Part shown: piece by piece, positions 15,153 through 25,124 of the stretch | How positions within the stretch are numbered: the stretch's first letter is position 1 | Layout: each line of letters opens with the position of its first letter | DNA from: Wohlfahrtiimonas populi | GTDB lineage: Bacteria; Pseudomonadota; Gammaproteobacteria; Cardiobacteriales; Wohlfahrtiimonadaceae | NCBI RefSeq assembly: GCF_002006795.1 | Contig: NZ_MVDN01000004.1 | Coordinates: 37,887 to 82,751, forward strand | DNA length: 44,865 bases | Direction of reading: 5' to 3' | The notes under the pieces: generated by a model | Database searches by the model: none | What the model was told of the DNA's origin: nothing | Seen by the model: only the letters and a program-made list of their open reading frames with translations | Translations under genes and position numbers: made by a program

Positions 15153-17492
15153 TCACAATAGATTTTTCAATAAACCTTTCACAGCTGGGTTTTTCTGCAA
15201 TTGCTTTTCTATTTCTCCATCTAGCTTATCTTGCAACTTATCTTTTTGCTTATCGAGCTCTTTACGTGCTTTTTCCTTAATCGCTTGCTCAGCCAAACCC
15301 GCAATCACTTGCCCTAATTGATCTGAATCTAAACGACATAACCCATCCGTTTTTTCCAATGAACCTTCACAAATTAACGGAATTGGAATACCTTTGAAGC
15401 GCTCATTAATCTGACAAGCAGGATCAGGATTAATGGAATGATCACCAGTTAATACAGCATTCATACGATAATTAATTGCCATGCGATTCAAATTCACATC
15501 ACCTTTACCATTTATCGCTAAACCTGGTACCAACATTTGTAATGGATCATTCGTCACAACACCATTTTTAATTATAATTTTGCCAGAGAGCTTTTGGAAA
15601 TCAGTATAATTTCGATTGAATGAACCTGTTAAAGGTTTTTGGTTTAACAAAGCAATACCTTGGCACATGAGCTTTTCATAATTCAAGTTATTCACTCGGC
15701 CTTGTGCCAAATCAAAACTGGCATCGCCATTCAGATTTGCAATCACTTGATTTTGTAATCGCCCAGAAGTTGTGATGCCAAACTGAGCATTCAAAATACC
15801 TTCAACGTTGATATTTTTATGATTTTGATTCAAGCGTGATAATAAAAAATCACTATCAATATAATCTTTCAAAGAAATTTGTGGCAAAACTTTCGTTAAA
15901 TCAATCTTCTGGATTTTGCCATTAAAGATAACTTTTGGCGTTTTCTGGCCTTTCAACGAACCACTGAATAATAAATTACCACCATAAATATTGGTTGATA
16001 ATTGATCCAACACTGCATCACCATTTTTGAGTGAACCTTTCACACGATTGTTTGCCAATTGTAATTGGTCTAATATTAAGCGCTCCCACTGAATATCCGC
16101 AATCACATTAATTGTTTTTGGCAATACAGGAATTAACTCAGGATTAGTTGGCTCTTTTGTTTTAGGATGGGCTTTGGCCGTCTCTTGGCTTGTATTAGTT
16201 ACTTGTTTTTTAGGTGGCAAATAATGGTTCAATATTAATTGATCACCTTTTAAAGCAACTGCAATTGTTGGCACTTTATCTAAAGCTATTGCACCTGAAC
16301 CTTTGACTTTTGTATCATCAAAAGCAATCTCAATAGGATTGATATCAATATTTTTCAGGTTGCCATTGACACTCATCTTAATAGAAGCTTTTTGTAATGC
16401 TGTTTTAGACTCAAATTGTGGCAACTCAATCTTCAATTGGTTCAACAATGCTTTCAAATTAAAAGTATTCGTTGCAATATTGCTCGCAAATTTCAATTGA
16501 TCATTGGAATATTTTTCAACTATTACATTGCCTGTTACAGCTAAATCATCCATTGATAATTTCAACTGATCCATATTCAGTAACTCTTTCTTCAAATCAG
16601 CTTTCACTAAACTTTGAATCTGTAAATTATCCACAGCAAAATCTTGAACTTTCCCACTGCTTTGAATGGATAAATTAGACAATTGTAACAACTGTGCATT
16701 GAGATCCATATCCACAATCGTTGATAACTCAGTTAATAACTGAACATCATCAATTTTGATATCATTCTTCAATTTCAAATCACGCATTTGTAGACGTTTC
16801 TCTACAGAATTAAAGTCAATAATAGTGGATGCTTCGACCTGCCCTTCTACTTTGGGATTAAATAACAAGTAACCGCTATTGAATGCAACAGAAACTGGCT
16901 GATTCAATATTACTTCACCAGTCATTACATTCAAATTTTTCAACGCCAATGCCTGATTCTTTTGTGCATCTTTATAGATAAAATTCGCATTTTTAATGCC
17001 GATGCTTTTCACATATAAATTTGGGGTGGGCTTTGTATTAGAATTTTCTGATTGATTTGTCTCTGCCTCAGCTTTCTCCTCTGTTGTTTGTACTTTTTTA
17101 GGCAATGACCAATTTGTATTGCCATTAGCATCTTTCAACAATGAAACAGACAAGCCTTCCATCACAACATCGTTGATATTGAGTTCTCGATTGAAAAGGC
17201 TTTTTAACAAAATAGATGCTTGTGCCAATTTAATATTGGCAATGGGAACTGTTGGTGTATTTGGGCTTGCTACAGAAATATTTTGTACTTTCAATCCCAA
17301 CCAAGGATAAAAAGTCCATTCGATATCGCCATCGATGGTTAAAATAACATTGGCATTCTTTTGCACCAATTCTGTAATTTGTGGCTTAAATTGATTGGGA
17401 TTGACAAACATTACAATCCCACCAATTGCTAAAGCAATAACGACAACGACCGTGAGAATCAAATAAACAAAAATTTTAATCAATTTTTTCAT
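15153..17492 (-). CDS. AsmA family envelope protein
   Basis: 779-residue AsmA-like protein. One N-terminal membrane helix (about 4-26) is followed by a large periplasmic part rich in beta-strand repeats, starting with FKPQITELVQKNANVILTIDGDIEWTFYPWLGLKVQNI, a hallmark of the AsmA N-terminal domain, and ending with the AsmA C-terminal region (FNRNYTDFQKLSGKI, GKGDVNLNRMAINYRM). Family members form bridge-like grooves thought to move phospholipids to the outer membrane. I use ATG at 17492 (MKKLIKIF); a TTG seven codons upstream is possible. It lies 48 bases after lplT. The tail is lysine-rich (about 745-775). Confidence 0.85.
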   Translation of the reverse strand: MKKLIKIFVYLILTVVVVIALAIGGIVMFVNPNQFKPQITELVQKNANVILTIDGDIEWTFYPWLGLKVQNISVASPNTPTVPIANIKLAQASILLKSLFNRELNINDVVMEGLSVSLLKDANGNTNWSLPKKVQTTEEKAEAETNQSENSNTKPTPNLYVKSIGIKNANFIYKDAQKNQALALKNLNVMTGEVILNQPVSVAFNSGYLLFNPKVEGQVEASTIIDFNSVEKRLQMRDLKLKNDIKIDDVQLLTELSTIVDMDLNAQLLQLSNLSIQSSGKVQDFAVDNLQIQSLVKADLKKELLNMDQLKLSMDDLAVTGNVIVEKYSNDQLKFASNIATNTFNLKALLNQLKIELPQFESKTALQKASIKMSVNGNLKNIDINPIEIAFDDTKVKGSGAIALDKVPTIAVALKGDQLILNHYLPPKKQVTNTSQETAKAHPKTKEPTNPELIPVLPKTINVIADIQWERLILDQLQLANNRVKGSLKNGDAVLDQLSTNIYGGNLLFSGSLKGQKTPKVIFNGKIQKIDLTKVLPQISLKDYIDSDFLLSRLNQNHKNINVEGILNAQFGITTSGRLQNQVIANLNGDASFDLAQGRVNNLNYEKLMCQGIALLNQKPLTGSFNRNYTDFQKLSGKIIIKNGVVTNDPLQMLVPGLAINGKGDVNLNRMAINYRMNAVLTGDHSINPDPACQINERFKGIPIPLICEGSLEKTDGLCRLDSDQLGQVIAGLAEQAIKEKARKELDKQKDKLQDKLDGEIEKQLQKNPAVKGLLKNLL

Positions 17493-17540
17493 GGTAGTAC
17501 CCAATGGATTCAATCATTAGGTTTTAGAATACAACAGTTT

Positions 17541-18746
17541 TTAATCTTGTGCTGTCTCTAATACGTTTCGCTTGCCGATATGATAAAAAAGCCCCAAAAT
17601 CCCCACTGAGAAAAAAATTCCGAAACACACCATCAAAGTCACAATGGAAACTTCATAATAAGCTAGCGCGCCAAAGATAACCATCATTAAAATCATCACA
17701 AAATTCTCTGAGAAATTCTGTACTGCAACTGCTGTACCTGCACTTTCAAATAGCTTTCCACGTTCTTGCAATAATGCATTCATAGGAATCACAAACGTAC
17801 CACCACAAGCACCAATTAAAATTAAGAAGATATAAACGCTGTAGATATTGGTTTGGAATGAGAAAATCGTTGCAATCACGCCCATTGCTAAACCTGCCCA
17901 CAAGCACAACTTGATATTCTTCACGCTGATGAATAGTGACGCGATCAATGCACCAAAAACTATGCCAATACTCACAATAGCGCTCAACATTGCAACCATT
18001 TCTGTGCCACCATCCAATACAACACGCACCCAATCATTCAATAATAAGCGTAGAGTTGTTGCAGCCCCCCAAAATAGACTTGTACCTAAGATCGCAAAAC
18101 GCGCTTGTTTATCACAAGCCAATTTCACTAAGATACTACCAAAGCTTTTCAACAATGCTTTAGGTGTAAAGCTATCTTTACGTACAGCCTGAATTTTAGG
18201 AATGAAAATATTAAACACAACTGCAACTGCATACATTCCACCAGCGAAAACAAATGCCATCACAATATTGCGCTCTGCTAATAATCCACCTAAATAAGCA
18301 CCCAGTAATATAGCTAGGATTGTCGAGCCTTCAACCATACCATTCACTTTGACTAATAAACGTGTTGTCACTAATTCACCTAAAATACCAAACTTAGCTG
18401 GTGAATAAATTGCAGCGCCAACACCCACAATTGCATAACATAAGAATGGGCTTGCATCAAAGAATAATAAAGCAACGCCCAATAATTTCATGCCATTACC
18501 AATCATTAATACACGAGATTTAGGTTGGTTATCCGCAAATAATCCTACAACTGGCGCTAATAAAATGTATGAAATTAAGAAACATGCCTGCAATAAATAA
18601 GTACTTTCCTTCAATGCACCCAATTTATCCAAGAGCTCTAACAAGGCGAAGAAGAGCGCGTTATCAGCTAATGCTGAGAAAAACTGAGCATTAACAACGC
18701 TGATCACACCTTTATTGAATAATTTATCTGATGGCTCTCTTTTCAT
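17541..18746 (-). CDS. lplT: lysophospholipid transporter LplT
   Basis: Major-facilitator protein of 401 residues (E. coli 397) with about 12 hydrophobic helices. Seen: NAQFFSALADNALFFALLELL and SPAKFGILGELVTTRLLVKVNG, which are distinctive for LplT. It flips lysophosphatidylethanolamine across the inner membrane to the acyltransferase Aas. It starts three bases after the aas stop, so the two form the classical pair, here in the order aas-lplT as transcribed. Confidence 0.94.
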   Translation of the reverse strand: MKREPSDKLFNKGVISVVNAQFFSALADNALFFALLELLDKLGALKESTYLLQACFLISYILLAPVVGLFADNQPKSRVLMIGNGMKLLGVALLFFDASPFLCYAIVGVGAAIYSPAKFGILGELVTTRLLVKVNGMVEGSTILAILLGAYLGGLLAERNIVMAFVFAGGMYAVAVVFNIFIPKIQAVRKDSFTPKALLKSFGSILVKLACDKQARFAILGTSLFWGAATTLRLLLNDWVRVVLDGGTEMVAMLSAIVSIGIVFGALIASLFISVKNIKLCLWAGLAMGVIATIFSFQTNIYSVYIFLILIGACGGTFVIPMNALLQERGKLFESAGTAVAVQNFSENFVMILMMVIFGALAYYEVSIVTLMVCFGIFFSVGILGLFYHIGKRNVLETAQD

Positions 18747-18749
18747 GAA

Positions 18750-20873
18750 TTACACTTCCTGTGCCATTTTAGTCAAAGTCACGTAGTCAATTTTGCCTGA
18801 TCCCAATAATGGAATGGTCACTAAAGTTCTCACATCACGTGCTACTGCTAATTCTGGCATACCTAAAGACTTAGCCATTGCCGCAACATCTGAACGGACA
18901 ACATCTTTTTGAGTTGTGAATAATACGATCGCTTCACCTTTACTTGGATCTTTACGAACAACGGCTGCGTGATCATCTTCTGCATATACTGCTTTGAATA
19001 AGCGCTCTGTTGTTTCTAATGTCACCATTTCACCTGCAATTTTTGCAAAGCGCTTTACGCGGCCTTTGATCGCCATATAACCATCATTATCAATCGCAAC
19101 CACATCACCTGTATCGTACCAACCTTTTTCACCATTATATTCTGATGGTACTAATTGCCCAGGGCGATCATAGAACAAATAACCTTTCATCACGTTTTTA
19201 CCCTTAACAACCAACTTTCCTCCTTCAGCAATACCATCAATTTTTTCTAATTCATAATCCATACCAGGTAAAATGCGGCCAATACTGTGATCTTTATAGC
19301 TCATTGGCACGTTGATAGAGATAACAGGTGAGCATTCTGTCGCACCATAACCTTCCAAAATGCGAATGCCAAATTTATCCATCCAAAGATCACGCACAGA
19401 TTCTGATAAACGCTCTGCACCAGCAACTGTATAGCGCAATGTTGTGAAATCATAAGGATTCGCGTATTTTGCATAATTTTGTAAGAACGTTGATGTACCA
19501 AATAACACTGTTGCTTGAATGTCATAAACAATTTCTGGAATCACACGATAATGCAAGGGTGATGGATATAAGAATGTTTTACAACCTGCACGCAATGGCA
19601 AGATGACACCCGCTGTTAAACCAAAAGCATGAAAGATTGGTAGTGGACTCATAAACACATCTTTTGTTGTAAAATCTGCCACTGTGCATAATTGCTCTAC
19701 ATTGGTTAATAAAGAACGATTTGTGTGTACAACACCTTTGGGCTTACCTTCTGAACCTGATGTGAATAACACAACAGCTTCATCATCTGGGTTAGATTTT
19801 GGTAGGTATTTCTTAGGCATGAATTTAGCTTTCAATACCCACAATTTATCTTCTTTCGTAATTTGCTTACGTAAATCTTCCGCATAAACCCAATTAATTT
19901 CAGGGAATGCTTTCAGGAGATATTCTAATTTGCCTTTGTCTAAAAAAATGCGTGAAGTTAAAATCGTTTTCACTTCAGCTGCAGTGATAGCGGCAGACAT
20001 ACCATCAACACCCGCTGTATAATTCAATAGTGCTGATACACGTTTTGTTAAGTTTAAAGCCAAAACTGTCGCCATTGAACCAATTGCATTGGGTAACAAT
20101 ACACCCACTCTTTCATTTTCAGCTGTAAAGCGAGTAACAATTCTGCTGATGCCCAAAATTTTTGTGATGAATTGATCATATGTTTCAGGTTTACGTTGAA
20201 TATCTTCAATACAATAAGCATCACCACCAAATCTTTGCTTTGATAACAAAACCGTGTCGAACAATGATGTAGGTTCAAAAATATTCACACGCATATCCAT
20301 CATTAAATCATGTGTATATTTCGCTAAATATTGACGACGTTTTTTGCCAAATAAATCTTCTGGCACTGTAATATCTAACGGCGCGCCCATTGTAATTTTA
20401 ATTGGTGTGAATAAACGTTGTTTAACTAATCCTTTTAAACGGCTCAAATATGTATATTCTGCGCCATCTAAAATAACAGGAATTAAAGGCACTTTTGCTT
20501 TATGTGCAATAAATGCAGCACCTTCATAAATCTTCATGAAGCTTCCTGTTAATGTAATGCGCCCTTCTGGGAAAATAACAATCGTACGGCCTTTTATGAC
20601 TTCTTTTGTGAGCATTTTAATGGCCATAGGGTGCAATGGATCCACTGTCACATGATCGATCAACTTTAAAAAAGGTTTAAAATACCAACGATTTGCAATA
20701 TCTGTATTCACAACAAATACTGGTTTTTGCGGTAAAAATGCACCGAGCAAAACACCATCTAAAAATGATTGATGATTACATACAATCACACCATGGGTTT
20801 TGGCTGCTTTTGCATCCAACTTTGTTTCTACATTAAAGAAGAATTTCAATAAAACCTTAAAGATCGTTCTCAT
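18750..20873 (-). CDS. aas: bifunctional lysophospholipid acyltransferase / acyl-ACP synthetase Aas
   Basis: 707 residues (E. coli 719). The N-terminal acyltransferase domain has NHQSFLD (33-39) and FPEGRITLTGSF. The C-terminal adenylation domain has LFTSGSEGKPKGVVHT, GYGATECSP and GWYDTGD. It re-acylates lysophospholipids brought in by LplT, using acyl-ACP made in its second domain. Both active-site sets are intact. It heads the aas-lplT unit. The 237-base gap to folA (20874-21110) is very AT-rich and holds the two divergent promoters; I see no gene in it. Confidence 0.96.
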   Translation of the reverse strand: MRTIFKVLLKFFFNVETKLDAKAAKTHGVIVCNHQSFLDGVLLGAFLPQKPVFVVNTDIANRWYFKPFLKLIDHVTVDPLHPMAIKMLTKEVIKGRTIVIFPEGRITLTGSFMKIYEGAAFIAHKAKVPLIPVILDGAEYTYLSRLKGLVKQRLFTPIKITMGAPLDITVPEDLFGKKRRQYLAKYTHDLMMDMRVNIFEPTSLFDTVLLSKQRFGGDAYCIEDIQRKPETYDQFITKILGISRIVTRFTAENERVGVLLPNAIGSMATVLALNLTKRVSALLNYTAGVDGMSAAITAAEVKTILTSRIFLDKGKLEYLLKAFPEINWVYAEDLRKQITKEDKLWVLKAKFMPKKYLPKSNPDDEAVVLFTSGSEGKPKGVVHTNRSLLTNVEQLCTVADFTTKDVFMSPLPIFHAFGLTAGVILPLRAGCKTFLYPSPLHYRVIPEIVYDIQATVLFGTSTFLQNYAKYANPYDFTTLRYTVAGAERLSESVRDLWMDKFGIRILEGYGATECSPVISINVPMSYKDHSIGRILPGMDYELEKIDGIAEGGKLVVKGKNVMKGYLFYDRPGQLVPSEYNGEKGWYDTGDVVAIDNDGYMAIKGRVKRFAKIAGEMVTLETTERLFKAVYAEDDHAAVVRKDPSKGEAIVLFTTQKDVVRSDVAAMAKSLGMPELAVARDVRTLVTIPLLGSGKIDYVTLTKMAQEV

Positions 20874-21070
20874 GATTTAGTACCACTGCTTTTTATTAAT
20901 GAACAACGTTTAGTTTATAGATTATTTTTAATTAATCAATGTTTATTTAAAAACACAATCAAATAAATATTTCTCTGCGTGCATACTCTAAAACATTTTG
21001 TTTATGAGGAACATTAGAAAATTTAATAAAAGGATATCACAGTCAATTATCATTATCTTTTTGAGTTGCG

Positions 21071-21076
21071 TATAAT
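21071..21076 (+). promoter_or_regulatory. possible -10 box of folA
   Basis: TATAAT 34 bases before the folA ATG. No convincing -35 box is seen at the right distance. Confidence 0.4.
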
Positions 21077-21110
21077 CCTGTGATAATACATATTTAAGGA
21101 AGGGTTTTAG

Positions 21111-21629
21111 ATGTCATCCACCACTATTTCTTTGATCGTTGCCATCGCTGAAAATGGCACAATTGGAATTAACAATTCATTGCCGTGGCACCTTCCTGAT
21201 GATTTAGCATTCTTCAAAAAAAATACTGTCAATAAACCCATCATCATGGGTAGAAAAACTTATGAATCGTTGGGTCGACCTTTACCAAAGCGCGATAATA
21301 TTGTGATAAGCCGTCATCCTGCACCTGATAATTTACCTGAAAATGTTTTCTATTTTGATTCATTAGATAAAGCGATTGCTGCTTATCAACATGTACCAGA
21401 AGTGATGATCATTGGTGGCGCACAATTATATTGCTCAGCCTTACCATATATGAATAAGCTTTACCTCACAATTGTAGAAAGTGAAGTGGCTGGTGATACA
21501 TTTTTACCTGAAGTTTTGGCTTTACCATTTTCGGATGCAAAAATTCTTCATACAGAAAATCATCCAGAAGATGAAAAACATAGCTATCCATTCAGATTCG
21601 AAATTTGGGAATTCCCTACGAAATCTTGA
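21111..21629 (+). CDS. folA: dihydrofolate reductase
   Basis: NADPH-dependent reduction of dihydrofolate to tetrahydrofolate in the cytosol. 172 residues, slightly longer than E. coli (159). Seen: ISLIVAIAENGTIGINNSLPWHLPDDLAFFKKNT with the catalytic acidic residue in LPDD, then PIIMGRKTYESLGRPLP and VMIIGGAQLY, all standard. Good ribosome site (AAGGA). A single-gene unit located between aas (divergent) and the ccm operon, with no obvious terminator before ccmC. Confidence 0.97.
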   Translation: MSSTTISLIVAIAENGTIGINNSLPWHLPDDLAFFKKNTVNKPIIMGRKTYESLGRPLPKRDNIVISRHPAPDNLPENVFYFDSLDKAIAAYQHVPEVMIIGGAQLYCSALPYMNKLYLTIVESEVAGDTFLPEVLALPFSDAKILHTENHPEDEKHSYPFRFEIWEFPTKS

Positions 21630-21690
21630 TCAAAGTCGACATTTACAAACGTTTACTTCCTGCTAATACTGCAAAATTTGGCAATTTCGT

Positions 21691-21696
21691 TATAAT
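21691..21696 (+). promoter_or_regulatory. possible -10 box of the ccm operon
   Basis: TATAAT 29 bases before the ccmC start. The -35 region is weak, so read-through from folA is also possible. Confidence 0.4.
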
Positions 21697-21725
21697 TGTG
21701 CATTACATTTTATATTGAGTGAATT

Positions 21726-22466
21726 ATGGCTGTTTCAACAAAAAAAGTGAGCTGGTATAAAAAATACGCAAGCTATAAATACTATATTCCTTTAGCAAAC
21801 GCGATCATTCCCTACTGTTTTTGGGGAAGCTTAATCATTGTGATTATAGGATTGGCTTTAGGCTTAGGTTTTGCACCAGCTGATTACCAACAAGGAAACA
21901 GCTTTAGAATCATCTATATTCACGTGCCTGCTGCAATGTTATCCACATCACTTTATATGGCAATGGCTGTGACAAGCTTATGCTTCTTAGTATGGAAAGT
22001 AAAACTATTACCACTCGTTGCCCGCAGCATGGCAACAGTCGGCGCAGTATTAACATTGGTTTCGCTATTCACAGGTGCTGTTTGGGGCGCGCCAACATGG
22101 GGAACTTGGTGGGTTTGGGACATTCGCTTAACATCGCAATTATTACTTTTATTCTTCTACATTGGCTACATCGCATTTGATCATGCGATTGAAGACCGCC
22201 AAACGGCTGATATTTTCACATCCATTTTAGCTGTCATCGGCATTGCTGTTGCATTGCTGGTTAAACTTTCAGTGTACTTTTTCAATTCTCTACATCAAAA
22301 GAGCACACTTTTTGCATCCGGCGGGCCGAAAATTCCGATGGATATGTTGTTACCATTGATTTTAATGATCGTAGCTTACTCATTGTTTACGTCAGGTTAC
22401 ATTCTGAAAAAGAGCGTGAATCTAATCAATCGTGACAGAGTGATGAAACATTATCTAAATCAATAA
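21726..22466 (+). CDS. ccmC: heme exporter CcmC
   Basis: Inner-membrane protein of 246 residues with six hydrophobic helices that places heme on CcmE. Seen: GFAPADYQQGNSFRIIYIHVPAA with the heme-ligand histidine H66, and the WWD motif WGTWWVWD (125-132). It is the first gene of the ccm run, which is unusual because ccmA normally leads. The N terminus is about 15 residues longer and more basic than in E. coli. Confidence 0.96.
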   Translation: MAVSTKKVSWYKKYASYKYYIPLANAIIPYCFWGSLIIVIIGLALGLGFAPADYQQGNSFRIIYIHVPAAMLSTSLYMAMAVTSLCFLVWKVKLLPLVARSMATVGAVLTLVSLFTGAVWGAPTWGTWWVWDIRLTSQLLLLFFYIGYIAFDHAIEDRQTADIFTSILAVIGIAVALLVKLSVYFFNSLHQKSTLFASGGPKIPMDMLLPLILMIVAYSLFTSGYILKKSVNLINRDRVMKHYLNQ

Positions 22467-22484
22467 TTATATAGTGGGGGCGCT

Positions 22485-22655
22485 ATGACGTTTGCATTTG
22501 GGAGCTTTGCAGAATTTCTGCAAATGGGAAAACATGGTCTCTATGTTTGGTTGAGTTACGGATTTTTCTTAATCTGTGTACTTGGTCTAATTATTCCGCT
22601 ATTTAGCGAGAGTAAAAAGTTAAAACAAATTATGAAGCAGGAAGGAATTGAATAA
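22485..22655 (+). CDS. ccmD: heme exporter subunit CcmD
   Basis: A short gene of 56 codons that is easily missed. It begins MTFAFGSFAEFLQMGKHGLY, then one membrane helix (VWLSYGFFLICVLGLIIPLF) and a basic tail SESKKLKQIM. The conserved FxxMGxHGxYVW opening is diagnostic of CcmD, which links the CcmABC complex to CcmE. It lies 18 bases after ccmC with a GGGGGCG ribosome site; its TAA overlaps the ccmE ATG by one base. Confidence 0.93.
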   Translation: MTFAFGSFAEFLQMGKHGLYVWLSYGFFLICVLGLIIPLFSESKKLKQIMKQEGIE

Positions 22656-23122
22656 TGACACCAAAACAGAAACAACGTGGCATCATCGTTGTTGCATTAG
22701 TAGTGATCACACTTGCAGCAATCGGCTTACTCATTTATGCATCAAGAAGCGAATTGAACTACTACTATTCGCCCATTGAAGTAAAAGAAGGTAAAGCACC
22801 TTTAGAACGTTCGATCCGTATTGGTGGTTTAGTTGCACCAGGTTCAGTTGTGAAAAGTACAGAAACAATCGACATTGCGTTTGACATTATGGATGGTAAA
22901 GACCGCGTTCGTGTTACTTATGACAAAATGTTGCCTGATTTGTTCCGTGAAGGCCAAGGCGTAATCGCAACAGGGCTTTTAAAGGATCAAGATAATTTCG
23001 TTGCTACAGAAATTTTAGCGAAGCATGATGAAACATACATGCCACCTGAAGTGAAAGAATCTTTAGAAAAATCTGGCATTGTGATCGATGAAAATTCCAG
23101 ACATCCTGGCTCACAGCCTTAA
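22655..23122 (+). CDS. ccmE: cytochrome c maturation heme chaperone CcmE
   Basis: Periplasmic, membrane-anchored heme carrier, 155 residues. One N-terminal helix (about 9-29), then the OB-fold domain. The covalent heme histidine is H124 in AKHDETYMPPEV, with Y128 as second ligand, as in E. coli. It takes heme from CcmC and hands it to CcmF/H. It overlaps ccmD by one base. Confidence 0.97.
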   Translation: MTPKQKQRGIIVVALVVITLAAIGLLIYASRSELNYYYSPIEVKEGKAPLERSIRIGGLVAPGSVVKSTETIDIAFDIMDGKDRVRVTYDKMLPDLFREGQGVIATGLLKDQDNFVATEILAKHDETYMPPEVKESLEKSGIVIDENSRHPGSQP

Positions 23123-23135
23123 TTGAGGAGCTAGC

Positions 23136-25115
23136 ATGTTACCATTTGGCGAATTAGCACTTTATATTGCACTAGCAGCATCTCTATTGTTGCTATTCCT
23201 ACCATTAGTAGGATTATCCACTCATAACATTAAACTCATGCAAACAGCAAAACCGCTGACAGCATGGGTTTTCTTTATGCTTCTAGTTTCATTCTTATGT
23301 TTAGGCTATGCCTTTTATGTGAATGATTTCAGTTACTCATACGTTTTCAAAAACTCCAATACACAACTCCCTGCAATCTTCAGATTCACAGCAATCTGGG
23401 GTAGCCATGAAGGTTCTGTATTGCTTTGGGTATTAACATTATCATTATGGATGTACGTTGCGACTCTGTTCATGCGTAAAGTGCCGATTGAATTGACAGC
23501 AACAACACTTGCAATTTTGGGTGCTATTTCTGCAGCATTCATTGCATTTGTCATCTTCACATCTAACCCATTCGATCGTATGTTAGATAATCTTGCTTTC
23601 GATGGTCGTGACTTAAATCCATTATTACAAGATGTTGGTTTAATCATCCACCCACCATTATTGTATATGGGCTATGTTGGTTTTGCGATTCCTTATGCTT
23701 TCGTATGTGCAATCTTAATCAATGGTTATATTGATCGTACAACTGTGCGTTGGTTGCGTCCTTGGGTGTTAGCAGCTTGGGGCTTTTTGACATTAGGTAT
23801 CACTGTTGGTAGCTGGTGGGCTTATTATGAATTAGGCTGGGGCGGCTGGTGGTTCTGGGATCCTGTTGAAAACTCATCATTGATTCCTTGGATTTTATCT
23901 ACAGCATTGCTTCACTCATTGATTACCACTGAAAAACGCCAAGTATTCTCTGTTTGGTCAGTGTTGATGGCAATCTTGTGTTTCTGCTTAAGCGTACTAG
24001 GGACATTCCTTGTTCGTTCAGGCGTATTAACATCAGTTCACTCATTTGCTGCTGACCCTCGCCGTGGTGCAATCATCTTGATGATTTTGGCAATGGTTGT
24101 GATCTTCGGTATCGCGCTCTTATTGTTCCGCTCAAGTCGTATTCGTCAACAATCTACAGTCGCTTTAGTGTCTAAAGAAACAGGCATCTTGTTGAATAAC
24201 ATCTTCTTATCCGTAGTGTGCTTCATTGTTGTTCTAGGCACATTGTACCCATTGATTGTTGATATGTTAGCCATCGGTAAAATCTCCGTGGGTCCGAACT
24301 TCTTCAATAAAACAGTGAATCCTTTAGCGATGATTTTATTAGTGATCATGGGTGTAACGCCAATGATTCGCTTTAAGAAAGATCAACTAAGCCGAATTAA
24401 GAAGCAATTAATTTTCATGGCAATTGCATCCTTGATCATGGGCCCATTATCTAATGCGCTTTATGTAATGTATGTGAATAACTTAAGCCATAATAATGAA
24501 CCTGCCTTACCTTTAATCAATCCAATGGTAACGTTGGCATTGATCTTATGTTATTGGGTGTTCTTTGGCATCTTGGCTGAAATTGCACTACACAAACCTA
24601 AAAATGCAGGCTTTATTAAAGGCTTTTTCTCTCAATCATTATCTCGCGTTGCTATGAACTTAGGTCACTTTGGTACAGTTGTGATGATCATCGGTATCAC
24701 AATGACAAGTTACTACAGCGTTGAAGCGGATCGTTTATTGCGTGTTGGCCAAACAGAAGCTGTACAAGGTTATGACTTTAAATTGGAAAACCTCCAAGAC
24801 ATTAAAGGACCAAACTATACAGCGACCAAAGGAACATTCACTGTCAGCTTCCAAGGTGAATTTTTACAAATGATGTACCCTGAAAAACGTGTTTACGCTG
24901 CAAGTGGCATGCCGATCAGTGAAGTTGCATTGCGTGCATCATTATTGGATGACTTATACATCGCATTATCAGAAGAGCGTCCGGGTCAAAGTTGGGCAAT
25001 CCGTTTATATGTTAAACCTTTCATTCGTTGGATTTGGTTAGGCGGCATCATCATGGCTGTAGCAGCTGTGATCGCGATGTTCAGCTTACGTCGTCCTGAA
25101 CGCTCTGAGAAATAA
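23136..25115 (+). CDS. ccmF: cytochrome c heme lyase subunit CcmF
   Basis: 659-residue inner-membrane protein with about 15 helices, the core of the heme ligation complex. Seen: FRFTAIWGSHEGSVLLW, HPPLLYMGYVG and the WWD motif ELGWGGWWFWDPVENSSLIPW spanning about 232-252, plus HSFAADPRRG. The conserved histidines around these motifs are present. It has a GAGGAG ribosome site and lies 13 bases after ccmE. Confidence 0.97.
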   Translation: MLPFGELALYIALAASLLLLFLPLVGLSTHNIKLMQTAKPLTAWVFFMLLVSFLCLGYAFYVNDFSYSYVFKNSNTQLPAIFRFTAIWGSHEGSVLLWVLTLSLWMYVATLFMRKVPIELTATTLAILGAISAAFIAFVIFTSNPFDRMLDNLAFDGRDLNPLLQDVGLIIHPPLLYMGYVGFAIPYAFVCAILINGYIDRTTVRWLRPWVLAAWGFLTLGITVGSWWAYYELGWGGWWFWDPVENSSLIPWILSTALLHSLITTEKRQVFSVWSVLMAILCFCLSVLGTFLVRSGVLTSVHSFAADPRRGAIILMILAMVVIFGIALLLFRSSRIRQQSTVALVSKETGILLNNIFLSVVCFIVVLGTLYPLIVDMLAIGKISVGPNFFNKTVNPLAMILLVIMGVTPMIRFKKDQLSRIKKQLIFMAIASLIMGPLSNALYVMYVNNLSHNNEPALPLINPMVTLALILCYWVFFGILAEIALHKPKNAGFIKGFFSQSLSRVAMNLGHFGTVVMIIGITMTSYYSVEADRLLRVGQTEAVQGYDFKLENLQDIKGPNYTATKGTFTVSFQGEFLQMMYPEKRVYAASGMPISEVALRASLLDDLYIALSEERPGQSWAIRLYVKPFIRWIWLGGIIMAVAAVIAMFSLRRPERSEK

Positions 25116-25124
25116 GGAGTTAAT